A stretch of 64,000 nt of DNA from Plantago elongata (taxonomy: Eukaryota; Streptophyta; Magnoliopsida; Lamiales; Plantaginaceae). Below are positions 25,201 through 36,893 of the stretch, in pieces. The notes under the pieces are model-generated. The model was not told the DNA's origin. It worked only from the letters and a program-made list of their open reading frames with translations, and searched no databases. Location of the stretch: NCBI GenBank assembly GCA_036897095.1, contig JAYMSP010000008.1:62001-126000 (forward strand). The letters are read 5' to 3'. Made by a program: the position numbers and the translations under genes. Position 1 is the stretch's first letter; every line of letters begins with the position of its first letter.

Positions 25201-26394
25201 GCAATGTGTTTCGATGCTCAAAAGGATAAATTTGCCACAATTCATATATTGAGTCACACGAACAGTTCGAGCCAGCAAGACCACTAACACCGACATCGAG
25301 CATTTATTATGACTGAAGTTGGATCATGGCCATTCACCAAACAAATGTAATTAAAAGTACCAAATGCAAACTGTAAAAATTTAACAGCACAGTTTGTAAG
25401 TTCAAGTGAACCTACCTTCTGATACCTTTGGTTGATAACCATCGCTTGATGTTCTTGGAAGAAGCAATAAATTAGCTTGTGATAACGCTAGTGTTGCCAT
25501 CAAGTGCAAAACGGATAACACTTCATACCAAGCACTATATATTGCTGTTTCCTGGAGATACATATTTGATAATGAGATACAGTCCTTCAAAGGCAAACAA
25601 GTAAAGGGATATAATATTGAACAAAGTGACATCTTATTTGACCTCTGCTTCATCTTCTTGATTGACCCAACTAAACAGCACTTTATGTTGCAAAGGACTC
25701 CCTTCAAGATGTACGAACTACCAATTAGCAATAAAACCATCACGTTACAGGAACTGTATGAGAAAAGAACATACTTACCATCTTTAACCAATCCCAAGAG
25801 AACTGGTAAATATTCTTCTAAAGCATGAAGAAGATCACCCAAAGTTGAACCTCCTGAAGGAAACAGCTAATTCTATGTCAATGACAGAGTAAAGCTTCAT
25901 TTCGAGCTGTATTAAGGTTGGTTAGGACACTTCGAACCCTTTAGAAGGATTTTTAAATATTTCGGTGTCACTATGTAAACATATACACTAAAATGGGTCA
26001 TTCTATAAACTGAAGTGACTAGAATTTTTTTTTGTGTTTCGGTCACATTGGAAAGGGAACATTTCAAAGTTTTTGCGGGGGAACTATAATCCATGAGGAT
26101 AATGACAATAGAAATACATTTTGTGCATCTTTGACACTAACCATGTTGAGTGGATGTTCTCCTTCTGGTTCTTGTAATAGTCGGCGCTTCTTGCCCTGCC
26201 ATGACGACTACTCTAGTTCTTAGAGCAGAAAGGCGTTCCAATAAGTTCTTAGGCACATGATCACCTAGCGAAACCGAGAAATCGATGGCCTTCGGGATTC
26301 GTAAACCTGGAACGAACACAGCAACCTCCCCGATATTTGCCGGCCTTCTCCGGTTTCCACCAGCATCATTTTGCTTCGACACAAAGCATCCCAT
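22289..26394 (-). CDS. BRO1-domain protein with N-terminal acylation signal
   Basis: Eleven exons, high to low: 26394-26142, 25853-25779, 25701-25643, 25551-25416, 24830-24734, 24643-24577, 23901-23803, 23633-23544, 22985-22831, 22687-22586, 22430-22289; 424 residues. It reads as a BRO1-like protein (BROX relative; I recall Arabidopsis At1g73390): GGSTLGDLLHALEEYLPVLL, then NQEDEAEETAIYSAWYEVLS, LLLLPRTS, AAAYYYHGLILDEGN and DEYLKESKK. BRO1 domains are boomerang-shaped helical folds that bind ESCRT-III (Snf7/CHMP4). The protein begins MGCFVSK, a strong N-myristoylation (Gly2) and palmitoylation (Cys3) signal, so membrane anchoring is likely. The last exon, ending NGHVNPNQPKV, is easy to miss because exon 10 runs into TAA after its donor. 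Intron 6 carries a MITE. The 5' leader probably has introns (26395-27100). Confidence 0.9.
24318..24429. mobile_element. MITE inside intron 6 of the BRO1 gene
   Basis: Inverted arms of about 46 bp (GTGGCTGTTTGGTTGAGAAC… and …GTTCTTAACCAAACAACCAC) surround a loop of about 18 bases, total about 108 bp, flanked by TA on both sides. The structure suggests a Tc1/mariner-type non-autonomous element, though the TA may also be part of longer symmetrical ends. Only a few mismatches separate the arms, so the insertion is fairly young. It lies between exons 6 and 7, well away from splice sites. Confidence 0.8.
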
Positions 26395-27100
26395 TTCCTA
26401 ATATTTCTCTGGTCTGCAGCTGATAGCAAATACAATTTAAATGCAACTCCAGAGATTGACAACCATAAACAACCAAAGCCCAAACAGAAGAGTAATTATC
26501 TTCATCAATGTAAAACAATCACAAGAAACTTTGACAACTCAGAACACGTCAACAATAAAGTGCAGTTTCCATTAAATGAATGCAACTTGCAACTACAAAG
26601 CAGCTGACAATTCACGGGTACAATCCAGAGGATGTTAATCTCCTATCAAACAAGTATCGTAAATGCGCTTACCGGTATGTAATCGAATCAGAAGCAAGTA
26701 GCTTATCTCAAATCCTCTGGTACATTCTGTAGGAAAACAAAACAAAATTGAACTTCTAAATAAAGGAAAAGATCAAATGTCACGAGAATGATATGACAAA
26801 ATTGGCAATTCTTTGAAGACTAAAGCAATATAATCTCATTACCAGTACTATCCAATACAAAAATCTAAAGCAAGAAAGACTTTTTCTACATGAGACAAGC
26901 TTTGAAATCAAGTAACATTACGAGTAAAGCATCACCAAGAACACACAAAAATCAAGTCTTGGCCAAAAGCTAATACTAATACAATAATCAATCATAAACC
27001 CACAACGGAGAAACCAACTTGGCATATAATTCATAAGCAATATCAGCTCAATTTCGCGAAAACAAGAAAAACCCAAGTCAACTTATCGTACCTGAAGCAC
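26395..27100 (-). other. Probable 5' leader of the BRO1 gene, with introns
   Basis: On the minus strand a donor CAG|GTACGA near 27091 and an acceptor CTACAG near 26730, plus a second donor CCG|GTAAGC near 26671 and an acceptor GCTGCAG near 26417, suggest a leader spliced from two or three non-coding exons. Such leader introns are common in plant housekeeping genes. No transcript evidence is available. Confidence 0.4.
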
Positions 27101-27308
27101 AAGAGAGCTAAAAATTCCATCTTTACAGGAAAAAGGTCCGATCTTTTATGTCGTTTGGATAAATTACGCTGTGGGTTTTGGTCAATGAGTTGAGATAATC
27201 GAGAAATGAATCGAATCTAAGCAAATTGAATAGAATAGAATGCTTCTGTTACGGAAACGAACAGTTAAGTAGTGTTGAAATTGGGTAGATATAGAAAGAG
27301 AGAAATTG

Positions 27309-27438
27309 AAAAGAAGAAGAAGAAGAAGAATGGAGCTTTATATATATATATATATATATTGGAGAGACTAGACTAGAGTTCAAGAATAGAGTAGAGGAGA
27401 ATTTGGGTATGGTGATGATGATGATGATGATGATGATG
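27309..27438. repeat. Microsatellite cluster: (AAG)n, (TA)n, (GAT)n
   Basis: AAG repeats at 27309-27330, TA repeats at 27338-27359 and GAT repeats at 27413-27438 lie close together in the probable promoter or distal leader of the BRO1 gene. Such runs are likely variable in length between individuals. Confidence 0.9.
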
Positions 27439-27621
27439 GAACGTAGAGTGGAATTGTTGATAAGCAGTGATTGTAAGTAAAACAATGGAATGGGATGATA
27501 TGATATGATATGAAAACCAGGAAAATGGATAGATTAGTGTATTATTGCTAAGCTTGGTTTTCCTTTGTCTTACTTTGTCTTTCAAGAAGAACAACATCGA
27601 TGCATGTATAAAGCATTTCAG

Positions 27622-27815
27622 CTTTTATCATTATTCTTTTTATAAAAAACTGGTTAGATGATACGTGCAATTTTTTAAATAAGGTAGCTGATTCGAAAAT
27701 CTAATTAAGTTAATTTTTATTATTAATTTTTTTATAAAAAACTTATTACATAATGTGTGCAACTTATTAAACAAGATAGCTGATTTGAAATGCTAATTAA
27801 GTTAACTGGTTGGAA
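27622..27815 (+). repeat. Copies of the 'AAACAAG-TAGCTGATT' repeat
   Basis: Two related units of about 95 bp stand in tandem: each has TTTATAAAAAACT, a word like GTGCAACTT, AAATAAGGTAGCTGATT or AAACAAGATAGCTGATT, then GCTAATTAAGTTAA. The same words occur at 55973-56085 and 56143-56400. Likely a decayed MITE family. Confidence 0.55.
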
Positions 27816-28294
27816 AATATAGTTTATGCTGAATTTGATAAATGGATCCTATGTATAACTATAATCTATACTTGTAAAGTTTCCTATCTGATAGTACTAT
27901 TTTGGTTCTCAATTCCAATCAACTTTTCATCTGTTCTCCACTTTCAAGTTTAGTAGTGCCACTTTTGGTTAGTCCTTTCTCACATTATATGTTTTTCACT
28001 TTATCTAATTTTGAAATCGAATATAAAATTGTATAATTGATAGTTGTGATTTTGATCAGAAGGTTTTGGGTTTTGGAACTAAGGACGAATAGGTGGTTCC
28101 AGAGTTTTGACTAACAAAATTGAAGAATTGAACTAAAGTGTAGAATTTATAATTTCGAAATGTTTTTGGAATTGAGAAAGAATAAATGTTAGAAAGCTTT
28201 TTTTTTTTTTTTGATAAATAATGATATTAAATAGGTTCAAACGCCAAAGTTCGAGATTAAAATCAAGATTACAGATACTGCTGAATAAGATTAA

Positions 28295-28408
28295 GGGGCT
28301 TATTGATCAAGCATTTAAATACTTCTATTTGACTCGATGAACATTGATTTGGCCTAAAATATAAAATCTCATTCAAATGGTCATTTGAGTACCATGTCAA
28401 TCAGCCCC
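28295..28408. mobile_element. Harbinger-like MITE, 114 bp, TAA target duplication
   Basis: Ends GGGGCTTATTGATCAAG and CATGTCAATCAGCCCC are inverted copies and the arms continue inward with ATTTAAAT / CATTTGAATG words. TAA stands on both sides (28292-28294, 28409-28411), the 3-bp duplication typical of PIF/Harbinger transposons. It shares the AGCCCCTTA/TAAGGGGCT end words with the inner parts of the 29163-29464 element. Confidence 0.75.
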
Positions 28409-29162
28409 TAAATCTTCTAACATTCTTTAACTTATAGTCTAACGAAGCTACATGATCCGCATATGATTACACGTTTATACTGTCATTTTAAACCATTTTT
28501 CACAGTTTGAAGACCATAAGCACATCTTGATAAGCAGGTCAGCCTAGAACTGGCAGCTATGAAGAATGTATAATCATTGCTAAGTATGTCTAACCCAAAT
28601 ACACTAATATAAGTACATAAATATCAACAAATTAAATATCATATCATAATCTCTTTGGAAATTGATGTTTGTTGTATTTGTATGGTGTGTTGGAAGTGTT
28701 TGCATGGATAGTAAAGTATATGCCCTCAAATATTCAGAGATCTTAATTTTTTATTGATCTAGCTCTGTCTTGAACAAGAAAATGAAACCCACATAATTAT
28801 TTTGATGTAGCTGCCTTCCTAAATCCATCTTAAACCAGTAGAACTCTTCACCTAATCTTATTTTCGTTTTGATTGCTTTTTAATTTGTTATCATAGCTTA
28901 AAAGAAAAAGGACGAAATTAATATTTAGACTGTATTATCTTCAACTGAAATTTATTGAATTGAACTGAACTGAAGTAAAATAGTATAAATTATAACTAAA
29001 CAAAATTGAATTAAATTGAATTGATTTTAAGTTCAAGAGAACACATTCTTACTATAGTTTATGGTGTATGTACTGACAAGATGTGAGTATGAAAGACAAT
29101 GGGAAAGAAGTATTTAAGTGGCTCCAAATGTCACCTTTTAAGGTCAAATTTATATTTCTTAA

Positions 29163-29464
29163 GGGTCGTTTGTCATACCGCTGGAGTGGTCATTTTCCAT
29201 TCAAATCGAATATTTTGTTTAAAAAAATTCAATTTCAATTGAAAAAGTCCACTTAAATTCTATCTCAATCAGCCCCTTAATCCTCCTCATATAGTTTTCC
29301 CAGGTCATGACATGTTTGTATGATTTTCAAACTTTTCGATCATAAAGAGACTGATTGAGATAAAATTTGAGTGGTCTTTCTCAATTGAATTTGAAATTTT
29401 TTATGTACAAAATTTTCAATTTGAATGGGTAGATGGTCACTCCAGCAATATAACAAACCGTCCC
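29163..29464. mobile_element. Harbinger-like MITE, 302 bp, complete, TAA target duplication
   Basis: The left end GGGTCGTTTGTCATACCG and right end TATAACAAACCGTCCC are inverted repeats; arms of about 120 bp continue with CTGGAGTGGTCA, TTCAATTTCAATTGAA and ATTCTATCTCAATC on the left and matching inverted words on the right. Direct TAA repeats flank it (29160-29162, 29465-29467). This is the best-preserved copy of a family also seen as single arms at 16341-16452 and 43413-43530. It encodes nothing. Confidence 0.85.
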
Positions 29465-30000
29465 TAAATAGTATTAATATATGATGTGAACCTTAATTAC
29501 TTGACACTTTAAAAGTTATTTAGGATAGAATTTGATGAGACATGATGGTTTATTTACTTGAGAGAAAACTATTTTGTGGCTCTATGAGAGTGATAGATCT
29601 TTTGAACCCATATACACATGTACCTAACTGTAAAGTGAACCTGGAAAAGATCTACTTGACTTTAGTGCAATTTTGTGTCCTCATCTAATCATGTCATAAA
29701 CATGTCAACATTCAGGACCCATAACTAGTCATTCACAATAGAGTTTTACACTACGCAATTTCAATTACCAAAAATCCCGGGATCCCTAATTATATCAATC
29801 AACGCTTATGATGACTCATAATAAACGTCATTGTTATTGTGAAAGCTGAAATCAATTATTTCACACCGTCAAACATATGAAATCCATTAGAGTACTTTAT
29901 GTATATAACCTCAACTCCAAAATGTCATAAAATCTCAATTACTTCGTGTTACCCCTATTCATACACATTGTCAAACTTCATATATGTGAATCAGTAAATA

Positions 30001-30440
30001 CTCCATCCGTCCTACAGAACTTTGTACATTTATTAATTTTATCTGTTCCACATAATTTTATATATTATAAAAAAAATGAAGTCATCTCAATATTAATAAC
30101 TGCTCCATTTATAGTAGAATAAATGTCATGTATTCCTTTTATATTTATTCCACTACAAATATTATGTTTATATTTTTGACAATATTTTTCATCCATTTAC
30201 ACCCCATGTGCATTGTCCTCCAACATTTACATTGCGTATTAAACTCATGTCTAAAAGCAAATAAATATGTATTCTCTAATGGAGGGAGTCATAAATAATC
30301 ACAAGTTTTCATATAAATTGCACATGTTGTCATTAAAAGTACATATTTCCTCACCTTCTCCATTTTATATAATTATTTAAACTTTTCACATAAAACTACG
30401 CGCCAATTTTAATATATGAAGTTTTTCGGGACGGAGAGAG
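30001..30440. mobile_element. Stowaway-like MITE, possibly nested
   Basis: Begins CTCCATCCGTCC and ends GGGACGGAGAGAG, the well-known Stowaway terminal consensus (CTCCCTCCGTCCC), with TA at both borders. At 440 bp it is longer than most; a second pair of related ends (GCTCCATTTATAG near 30106 and GGAGGGAGTC near 30281) suggests that one copy sits inside another. Confidence 0.75.
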
Positions 30441-30480
30441 TACCTTATTTGCTCATTTTATTGGATCTGCATGTACTTGT

Positions 30481-30652
30481 CTATTTCAAACTCATTTTTA
30501 ACTTGTGTATTTTCTTAAAAATTGTACATTTTAAATATGTTTCATTTTAAATGGATGAGATCTATTTCAAACTCATTCTTAACTACGTACTATATATTTT
30601 GTTAAAAATCGTGCATTTAATCTATGTTTTGTTTTAAATGAGCTAGATGGAG
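30481..30652 (+). repeat. Imperfect tandem duplication, about 2 x 85 bp
   Basis: CTATTTCAAACTCATT…TTAAAAAT…GTGCATTT/GTACATTT…TTTTAAATG occurs twice in a row (30481-30561 and 30562-30652) with many differences. The second unit ends in GATGGAGTAA, resembling a decayed Stowaway end, so this may be the interior of an old MITE. Confidence 0.55.
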
Positions 30653-33631
30653 TAAACATCGTAAGAAGATTCTGCAATTGACAGGTGTTGGGGAATAGTA
30701 TGAGAAATTCTTAAAACGGACGACCAATCACATCTGCAAATCCTAACTTGCATGATACTGCTTCATGTTAAGTTTCTTTCTTTCCATGCCTTTTATATGG
30801 GAATTAATTGTAGTCATCCCTACTACTTCTTCACACATTTGATTCTTAAAATTATATGAAACATAAACAAATAAATGGCTATCCTTATGGCCACGGTGTA
30901 AATCATTGCCCTCTCCATTTCTATATAAATGGATTGATGAAGATAAATCTTGAACTGCGTGTAGATATTTATTAATCAAACTTGTGACAAGGCAAATGTT
31001 ATTAAATGCTAGGGAATAATACTTCAAACTTTTGCAATGAGATGCGACAACTCCACGATAGACATTTTTAAAATAATGATAGATATATTAATTATACTTT
31101 GGAGGAGTTTATCATTACCGAACCAAGTCGAAAAGTCTATTAATGATATCACTCTCATCTAAATGTTTTGTCCCAACAAGGCCGAACCATGCTAACAGAT
31201 AATGAACATTCACTTACTTCTCGATGAACCAAATTATAAGATTTAGATTTAAATAACTCTTAAGTATGTAATGATTTATTTGTCGTTAAAAGTTTTGAAT
31301 TTTTTATTTGAAATAAATTGAAAAGGTTGAAGAAAATATCAATTAGAAGTTTTAAAAATATTATATATATGATCTTATCTTGATCGTAGCGGAATTGGGT
31401 ACGAAGTATTTTAATTTGCTATTGAGTTTCAAATGCTTTGACAACGACGAACTTACTTAACCGGGATTTGAGTCCGAATTCTTGGATATTTAGAGCACAA
31501 TGTGTGGGGTTCGGGGAGGCTAATAATTGGGAGGGCGGGCCGCCATATTAATTAGAGAAGAATTGAATTGGGCTGGCTATCACTCCAAACGTGGCACAGT
31601 ATCCTTACTTCTTTACGTGGGCCCTCCCCTAAAAGTTGGTAGAACATACGTCATGGGTTGTCCAACACATTTCCTACACCTGTCATCTTAATTTAGCCCC
31701 GATCAATTATACCATAATAAATGTTCTATTATATTTAAACATTTCAGTTAAATTTTAACTTGAACTCGAGAGAGTAAGAACTGTTTATAATAGAACTTCA
31801 GTTGAATTATGTCAGCTGGAATTCTATACTAGACATATCTCTTTTAAATGTTTAGTTTTGTTTGGCTTAAGGTTTTCTAATATACTCTTAACAAATTATC
31901 AATTTAATTTTATGTGATTTAAATAAAAATTCAATATGACATTTAGTTGCATAATAAATATAAAATTGATTATAGTGAATTAATAAAGTTTTAGCAGGGT
32001 GTCCACAGAAAGTTCAAGGGCTTCTTTGTGCGAAACTTAAAGTACATTTTAGTTAAAATAGTACTAATAAATGTTATTAAATTTTATTTGAATTGTAAAT
32101 TTTTGTGATTGATATACAATTAAAATTTTATAGACTTTTGTAATTCGTATATAATTAATTTTTTTATAGAATTTTGTAATTGCTTATAGTTTAATTGAGT
32201 AGTGACTCAATTAAAAAAGACACCTATTATTTTGATTGAAATTAGTAAACGAGACAAAAATACATATTCGACTCAGGTGAAATGATTGATAATGTGCATG
32301 TATGTTAATTGATTTAGTTATTTATTTAAAATGGTATGTAGCATTGACCAATAGGAGAGCAGATATAGATCTCCTACTCCCAAATTGAGATTGGAATATT
32401 GAGATGACGTAAATTGGGCGGCGTGTTTGGGGCGGTACAAGTGGCGGAGAAATATAGTTTGGACGGCTGGCAGTTTCTTTGTTGTTGTTGTGGCCTGTGG
32501 GTGGGTTAGGTCATAGGTGTCCATCTACGAATTTTTTCCCTTTTTCTAAATGAAAATTTTACATTTAAAATGACTAAATTGGCTCAACCTCCGATTATTA
32601 ATTGGAGTTAAAGTATTTATGAAATATCATACGTATGTTCATGAGACCATGACATATTTAATGCCAAATAATTCTTAAACTGTTTGATTTAGAATTAGAA
32701 ATGAAACAACTCAATTCTAACAGAATTTCTTATTTATGTGCAGTTTTAAAATACATAAAAGCAACTAAAGCAACTGAAACTGAGTTGTCTCAAATTCAAT
32801 TCTAAACAAAACAGTCCATTTATCATATATTCTTATGTTTTATTTCACAAATTGTTTACTCATTATTATCATTTTCATTAGATTGACATTACACGTATAA
32901 TTTTAAAAAAAAATCGACATGGAGAGTATTTTTCACCATAATTGAATGGAAGGAGGTGCACCACCAAGAATGCATCGCTAGGATCGAAGATACACTACAT
33001 TACAAGGTAGTAAGCTGACTACTCACTCTACAAGTTTTGTATATTCACGTTTCTAGTTCAGCCTCATTTAGCTTCGTATTGTATTTCCACATCTTACATG
33101 TGAAATTAGACAGTGCATAAATGATCGTCCTAATGACATTAATATGTACACAAATACATGTGTGCTGCATATGCATGGTCCCTAGTTTATTCTAAGTTGT
33201 TGGGTCATTCACAGACCAGTCATATTGAGCAAATAGTAACACATTGTCCTAGATAGTACCATTATCATCTAACTGGAGGAATTGGACTGCAATGAGCAAT
33301 CCAGTTTACCACTCCGTAAACTCGCCTAGTCTCTCGAATTATGAGAACGATTTCAGATCCATTTCGACCTTCACAAATCCTTACTTGGTCCCCTGCTTCT
33401 CACTATATCATCAATAATTGCAGAAACAATAACAGAAAAAAGGAAACGGCTGAATTCGTTAAACCTGGTGAATATATGAGATATTCCATCACAAGTTGAT
33501 AAATGATACTGCTAGCCTGCTCTAAAATAACATTTCAGCAGCAAAAAATGGTAAAACGATCGCCCCAAGAACGTGTCTAGCTACACTAAGTTAATTACGA
33601 GAATATAGTAATGTGGGAAAATTTTGGTCCA

Positions 33632-36115
33632 TCACGTAAACAATCTCTGACCTGCAAGTGTGTGTCCATTTGAAGGCCTCAAAGAGGTATCGTGTATGTT
33701 CTTTATTCTGTTCTTTCGAAGTGAATTAGGGTCAATTCCTGCCTTGTGAGCTGCGATAACTCCTATGGCCTCCCAGTAATTTGATACCTTGATCTAGAAT
33801 ACAAATACAACAATCATTTGTCTGCATTTCACTGTATACGAGTGCTTTTGAGTTAAAGAACACACGCAAAGTTCAAAACCACATAACAAAAGATATAGCA
33901 GATGAAGAAAGTTACCACTGAGATCCCAAGTTTATCTGGTGTATCATTGAGCACAGTTTCATTCTCTTCAACAGCAATTATAAGGGGCTGTAAAAATCCA
34001 GATGCATCATATGAGATATTATGGTTCGGTCAGAACCGACAACGCAGGCCCTTGTGGAGCATGAGATATAATATAGTCAAAATATAAGTCGAGAATCCAT
34101 ACCCTATTTCTTTTTCTACTAGCAAATGCAAGGGCACCATCTCCACTGCAGGCATCAATTGGTAGAATAACACTATCGACATCACTTGCTACGATACAGT
34201 CCTTTACAAATGAACTGGGGCTCTGGACCAAGTACTGAGGTGCAGTACTAAGCCCAGCAAGCACACATGGCAAGAATGTATATCCTATCTGTCATTGGGA
34301 GAAAAGCTGATTCAGTTTGTTAAGTTTGGGTCAAGCTTAACATGGCGTCGCAGCCGAGTCAAAGAGTATATATTCATATATTCACGTCTTGGACCAGAAA
34401 TACAGTGCACAACTAAGGCAATAGCCAGCTTGAAGCATATAATTTTTCAAAGAGGAAGAAATCACACCTCTTCAGCAGCCGATTTTGGAGATAAAGACGG
34501 ACTCAATGGAAATGGTAATAATGCAGGGGCATGAGCACAGGGAATCCCAAAATGCTTGACCACTAGGTGGCTAATGACTGCCTCAACACCGGCTAATAGA
34601 TCAATTCCCTACATTACAAAAACACTGAATAAAAAAACGAAAAGCTAACCCCGTTCTACAAATCTCACTTGGTATAAGTATACTATAGAAAAAAGAAAAC
34701 AAAATAGAAGAAGCAAACAGACTGGTCCAGACATAATAATCCTAGGTAGTCAGTCGTGTAGAACTTACCATTCCCTGTCGATAATAATCTACCACGTCAT
34801 TGCAATCGTCATCTGGAAAGCGTGCCACCACTGCAACTGCATTTACCCCTGACCTGTCTATTAATTTCTCCACAGCCCTGATCAACGAATCAGGACGCTG
34901 TATCCTCCCAGTTGATTGTCCATTTGTAGGATCAACCCACTTTTCCACCTGCCAACAGACAAAAATTTCAAACTCAGCCCTGACTGAGGAGTCGGCCAAA
35001 ATAATATGCACAGACATCATGCATGGTTGGTTTATGTAAATCAAATTGGACTAAACTAAGTGAAGATTAGGTGTTATCTAACATATAAGATCAGACTTAT
35101 AAAATGATCTTTGAACAAGACACTGAAGAAAGTGTCTTGACGATCAATAAAAGATTAACCGTGTCTGCTTAATTTTATTTTGTACGGTGCAAACCTGTAG
35201 AGCAGCGTCGGTCACTGTATATTCAACTACAGGCAAACCTAGTGAGGCCCTGGCTGCATCCACAACCTGTAAATGACGAGTGCGAAGGTCTTCTTCTATA
35301 CCAGCATCAAGAACCAGCCCTACCTGACTCAAAAGAAAGAACGGGCATGTAATTGCAACTAACATCAGTAGTGAACTAGTGATAAGACAATACATAAAAC
35401 ATGTAAAACAAGACGGCACACACCTTATTCTGATGAACTGGTTCTAGTGCCCAATGACCTTCAGCAAATCTATCTAGAGCATAGCCCTCAACATACAACA
35501 CATTTGGCATTGGCCAGTAAAGCATTGCTGCATTAAGAACCTGTGTGTATTACAAATTTACATATATACAAATGCAAGTTTTACGAAATTACAAATCTAA
35601 TGAACGTTGTGTGATACATAAAGCAAAACAGCATACAGTAGCAGTACATACATTGGGATGAGAAATAAGGCAGTCGACAACAGACGAAAGAGCACGAGCA
35701 ACGGGCAAAGCGTCTCCGGCATAGCCACCAATGGCAGCTCCAACTCCGGTTGGCACAATCATGACACTCGTATAAGCCCTCTTACACTGCAATCAAATTA
35801 ACCTTCGTACTCATATACAACAAAATCAATCAATCAATCAACCTAGCTAGTTTAGTTTACTACACAGAGCTGGCTGCTTCTGCTAAAACAAACATTCACA
35901 TGTATATCTGTAGTATATAGTTGAGAGAGATAATATTGATTGAAAGTTGAGCAAAAAATGTAGAAAGGAATTTGCAAAGGAAGTGATAAGAAGTGAGTTA
36001 CCTTGTTAGGAATTGGTTGAAAAGCTGAACACGAGACTCTGCGGCCGGTTGGTGGTTCGTGGAGGTGCCGCCGGAGATTCACGGCGGCGTAAGGGGCGGA
36101 ATTCAGGCATGACAT
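33632..36115 (-). CDS. DUF3326 protein, predicted chloroplast-targeted
   Basis: Nine exons, high to low: 36115-36002, 35786-35652, 35540-35424, 35323-35195, 34948-34769, 34608-34468, 34288-34103, 33987-33916, 33793-33632. All junctions fall in phase 0 and the product is 411 residues. The first about 38 residues (MSCLNSAPYAAVNLRRHL…) look like a transit peptide. The rest resembles the DUF3326 proteins of cyanobacteria: VMIVPTGVGAAIGGYAGDALP, LNAAMLYWPMPNVLYVEGYALD, GLVLDAGIEED, AVVARFPDD, GIDLLAGVEAVISH and SDVDSVILPIDACSGDGALAFA. The function of this family is not known; the glycine-rich PTGVGAAIGGYAGD stretch suggests a nucleotide or cofactor site (inference). Origin from the plastid ancestor is plausible because close relatives are cyanobacterial. 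Confidence 0.9.
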
Positions 36116-36893
36116 TGCACTCAGGTGTGCATCTCTCCACTGGATAATTGATTTTATCCCAAAGAAGGATTACCTTATCTAACTCTATTGTATTTCACTA
36201 TTTATCCATCTTAATTAAAATGTTCGATCAGATATATTATTCTTTCGATCGAAACAGCCACGTATATGATATGTTGGTGTTAATTGTATTAACACGTATA
36301 CCTTCCCGCACTTTGTTATCACTCATAAACAAACGAAACATACATATACCTTCCTGCACATTTTGTTATCACTCGTAAACGAACGAAGATATTTTCTTAA
36401 AATTGCTCTAAAATAATGATGTTTAATTTGAAATTTTTATGGATGAATTCGTAAAAAAAAATTATATAAGCTGAGTAACATTCTCCATTCCTTTAACCCA
36501 TGTGAACTCGATTTGAACGTTGCCTCAGTAATTCATGACTATAGATTGCAATGTTCATGTATAAAAAAACAAAAACAAATAGCTCTATTTGCTTTGAACA
36601 ACTTGTATACCAAAGTCAGAACTTATAGAGTCAGAGAGCACAATACTGCTACTACAGTTTACTAGTTGATGTATCCGGAAGTTCTTTACAAGGGTACTAA
36701 AATGGATCCTCAATCTAATGAATATACCTGCAAAATTTTCAACAAAAATATAAATACCTACACCGCCTATCTATCCCTAAAGTGAAGCTCTCACAAATTT
36801 GACCCAAAACATTCAAGTTCGCATGATCATCAACATCCACGAATGTCCTTGCCAAACAAAATATTTTGGCATGGAAAAGCCAAGAATAACAAG
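36116..36893. other. Spacer between CCT zeta 3' end and DUF3326 5' end
   Basis: Contains the DUF3326 promoter and the CCT zeta 3' UTR. Two near-copies of a TACCTTCC(C/T)GCAC…TTTGTTATCACTC(A/G)TAAAC word lie about 60 bp apart (36299-36380). No gene is seen. Confidence 0.55.

Larger units (their letters stand above)
27101..33631. other. Gene-free, repeat-bearing spacer
   Basis: About 6.5 kb. The right-hand part of the BRO1 promoter lies near 27.2-27.6 kb with several microsatellites. MITEs occupy 28295-28408, 29163-29464 and 30001-30440; an old duplication lies at 30481-30652. The interval 30653-33631 is AT-rich with small GC-richer patches near 31500 and 32400-32520, including ACGTGG words, and no coding sequence I can defend. 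The end near 33.6 kb is the DUF3326 3' UTR. Confidence 0.6.

Noticed and set aside
30743-31027. Minus-strand frame of 94 codons
   Set aside because: No motif, no neighbouring splice sites that extend it, AT-rich surroundings.
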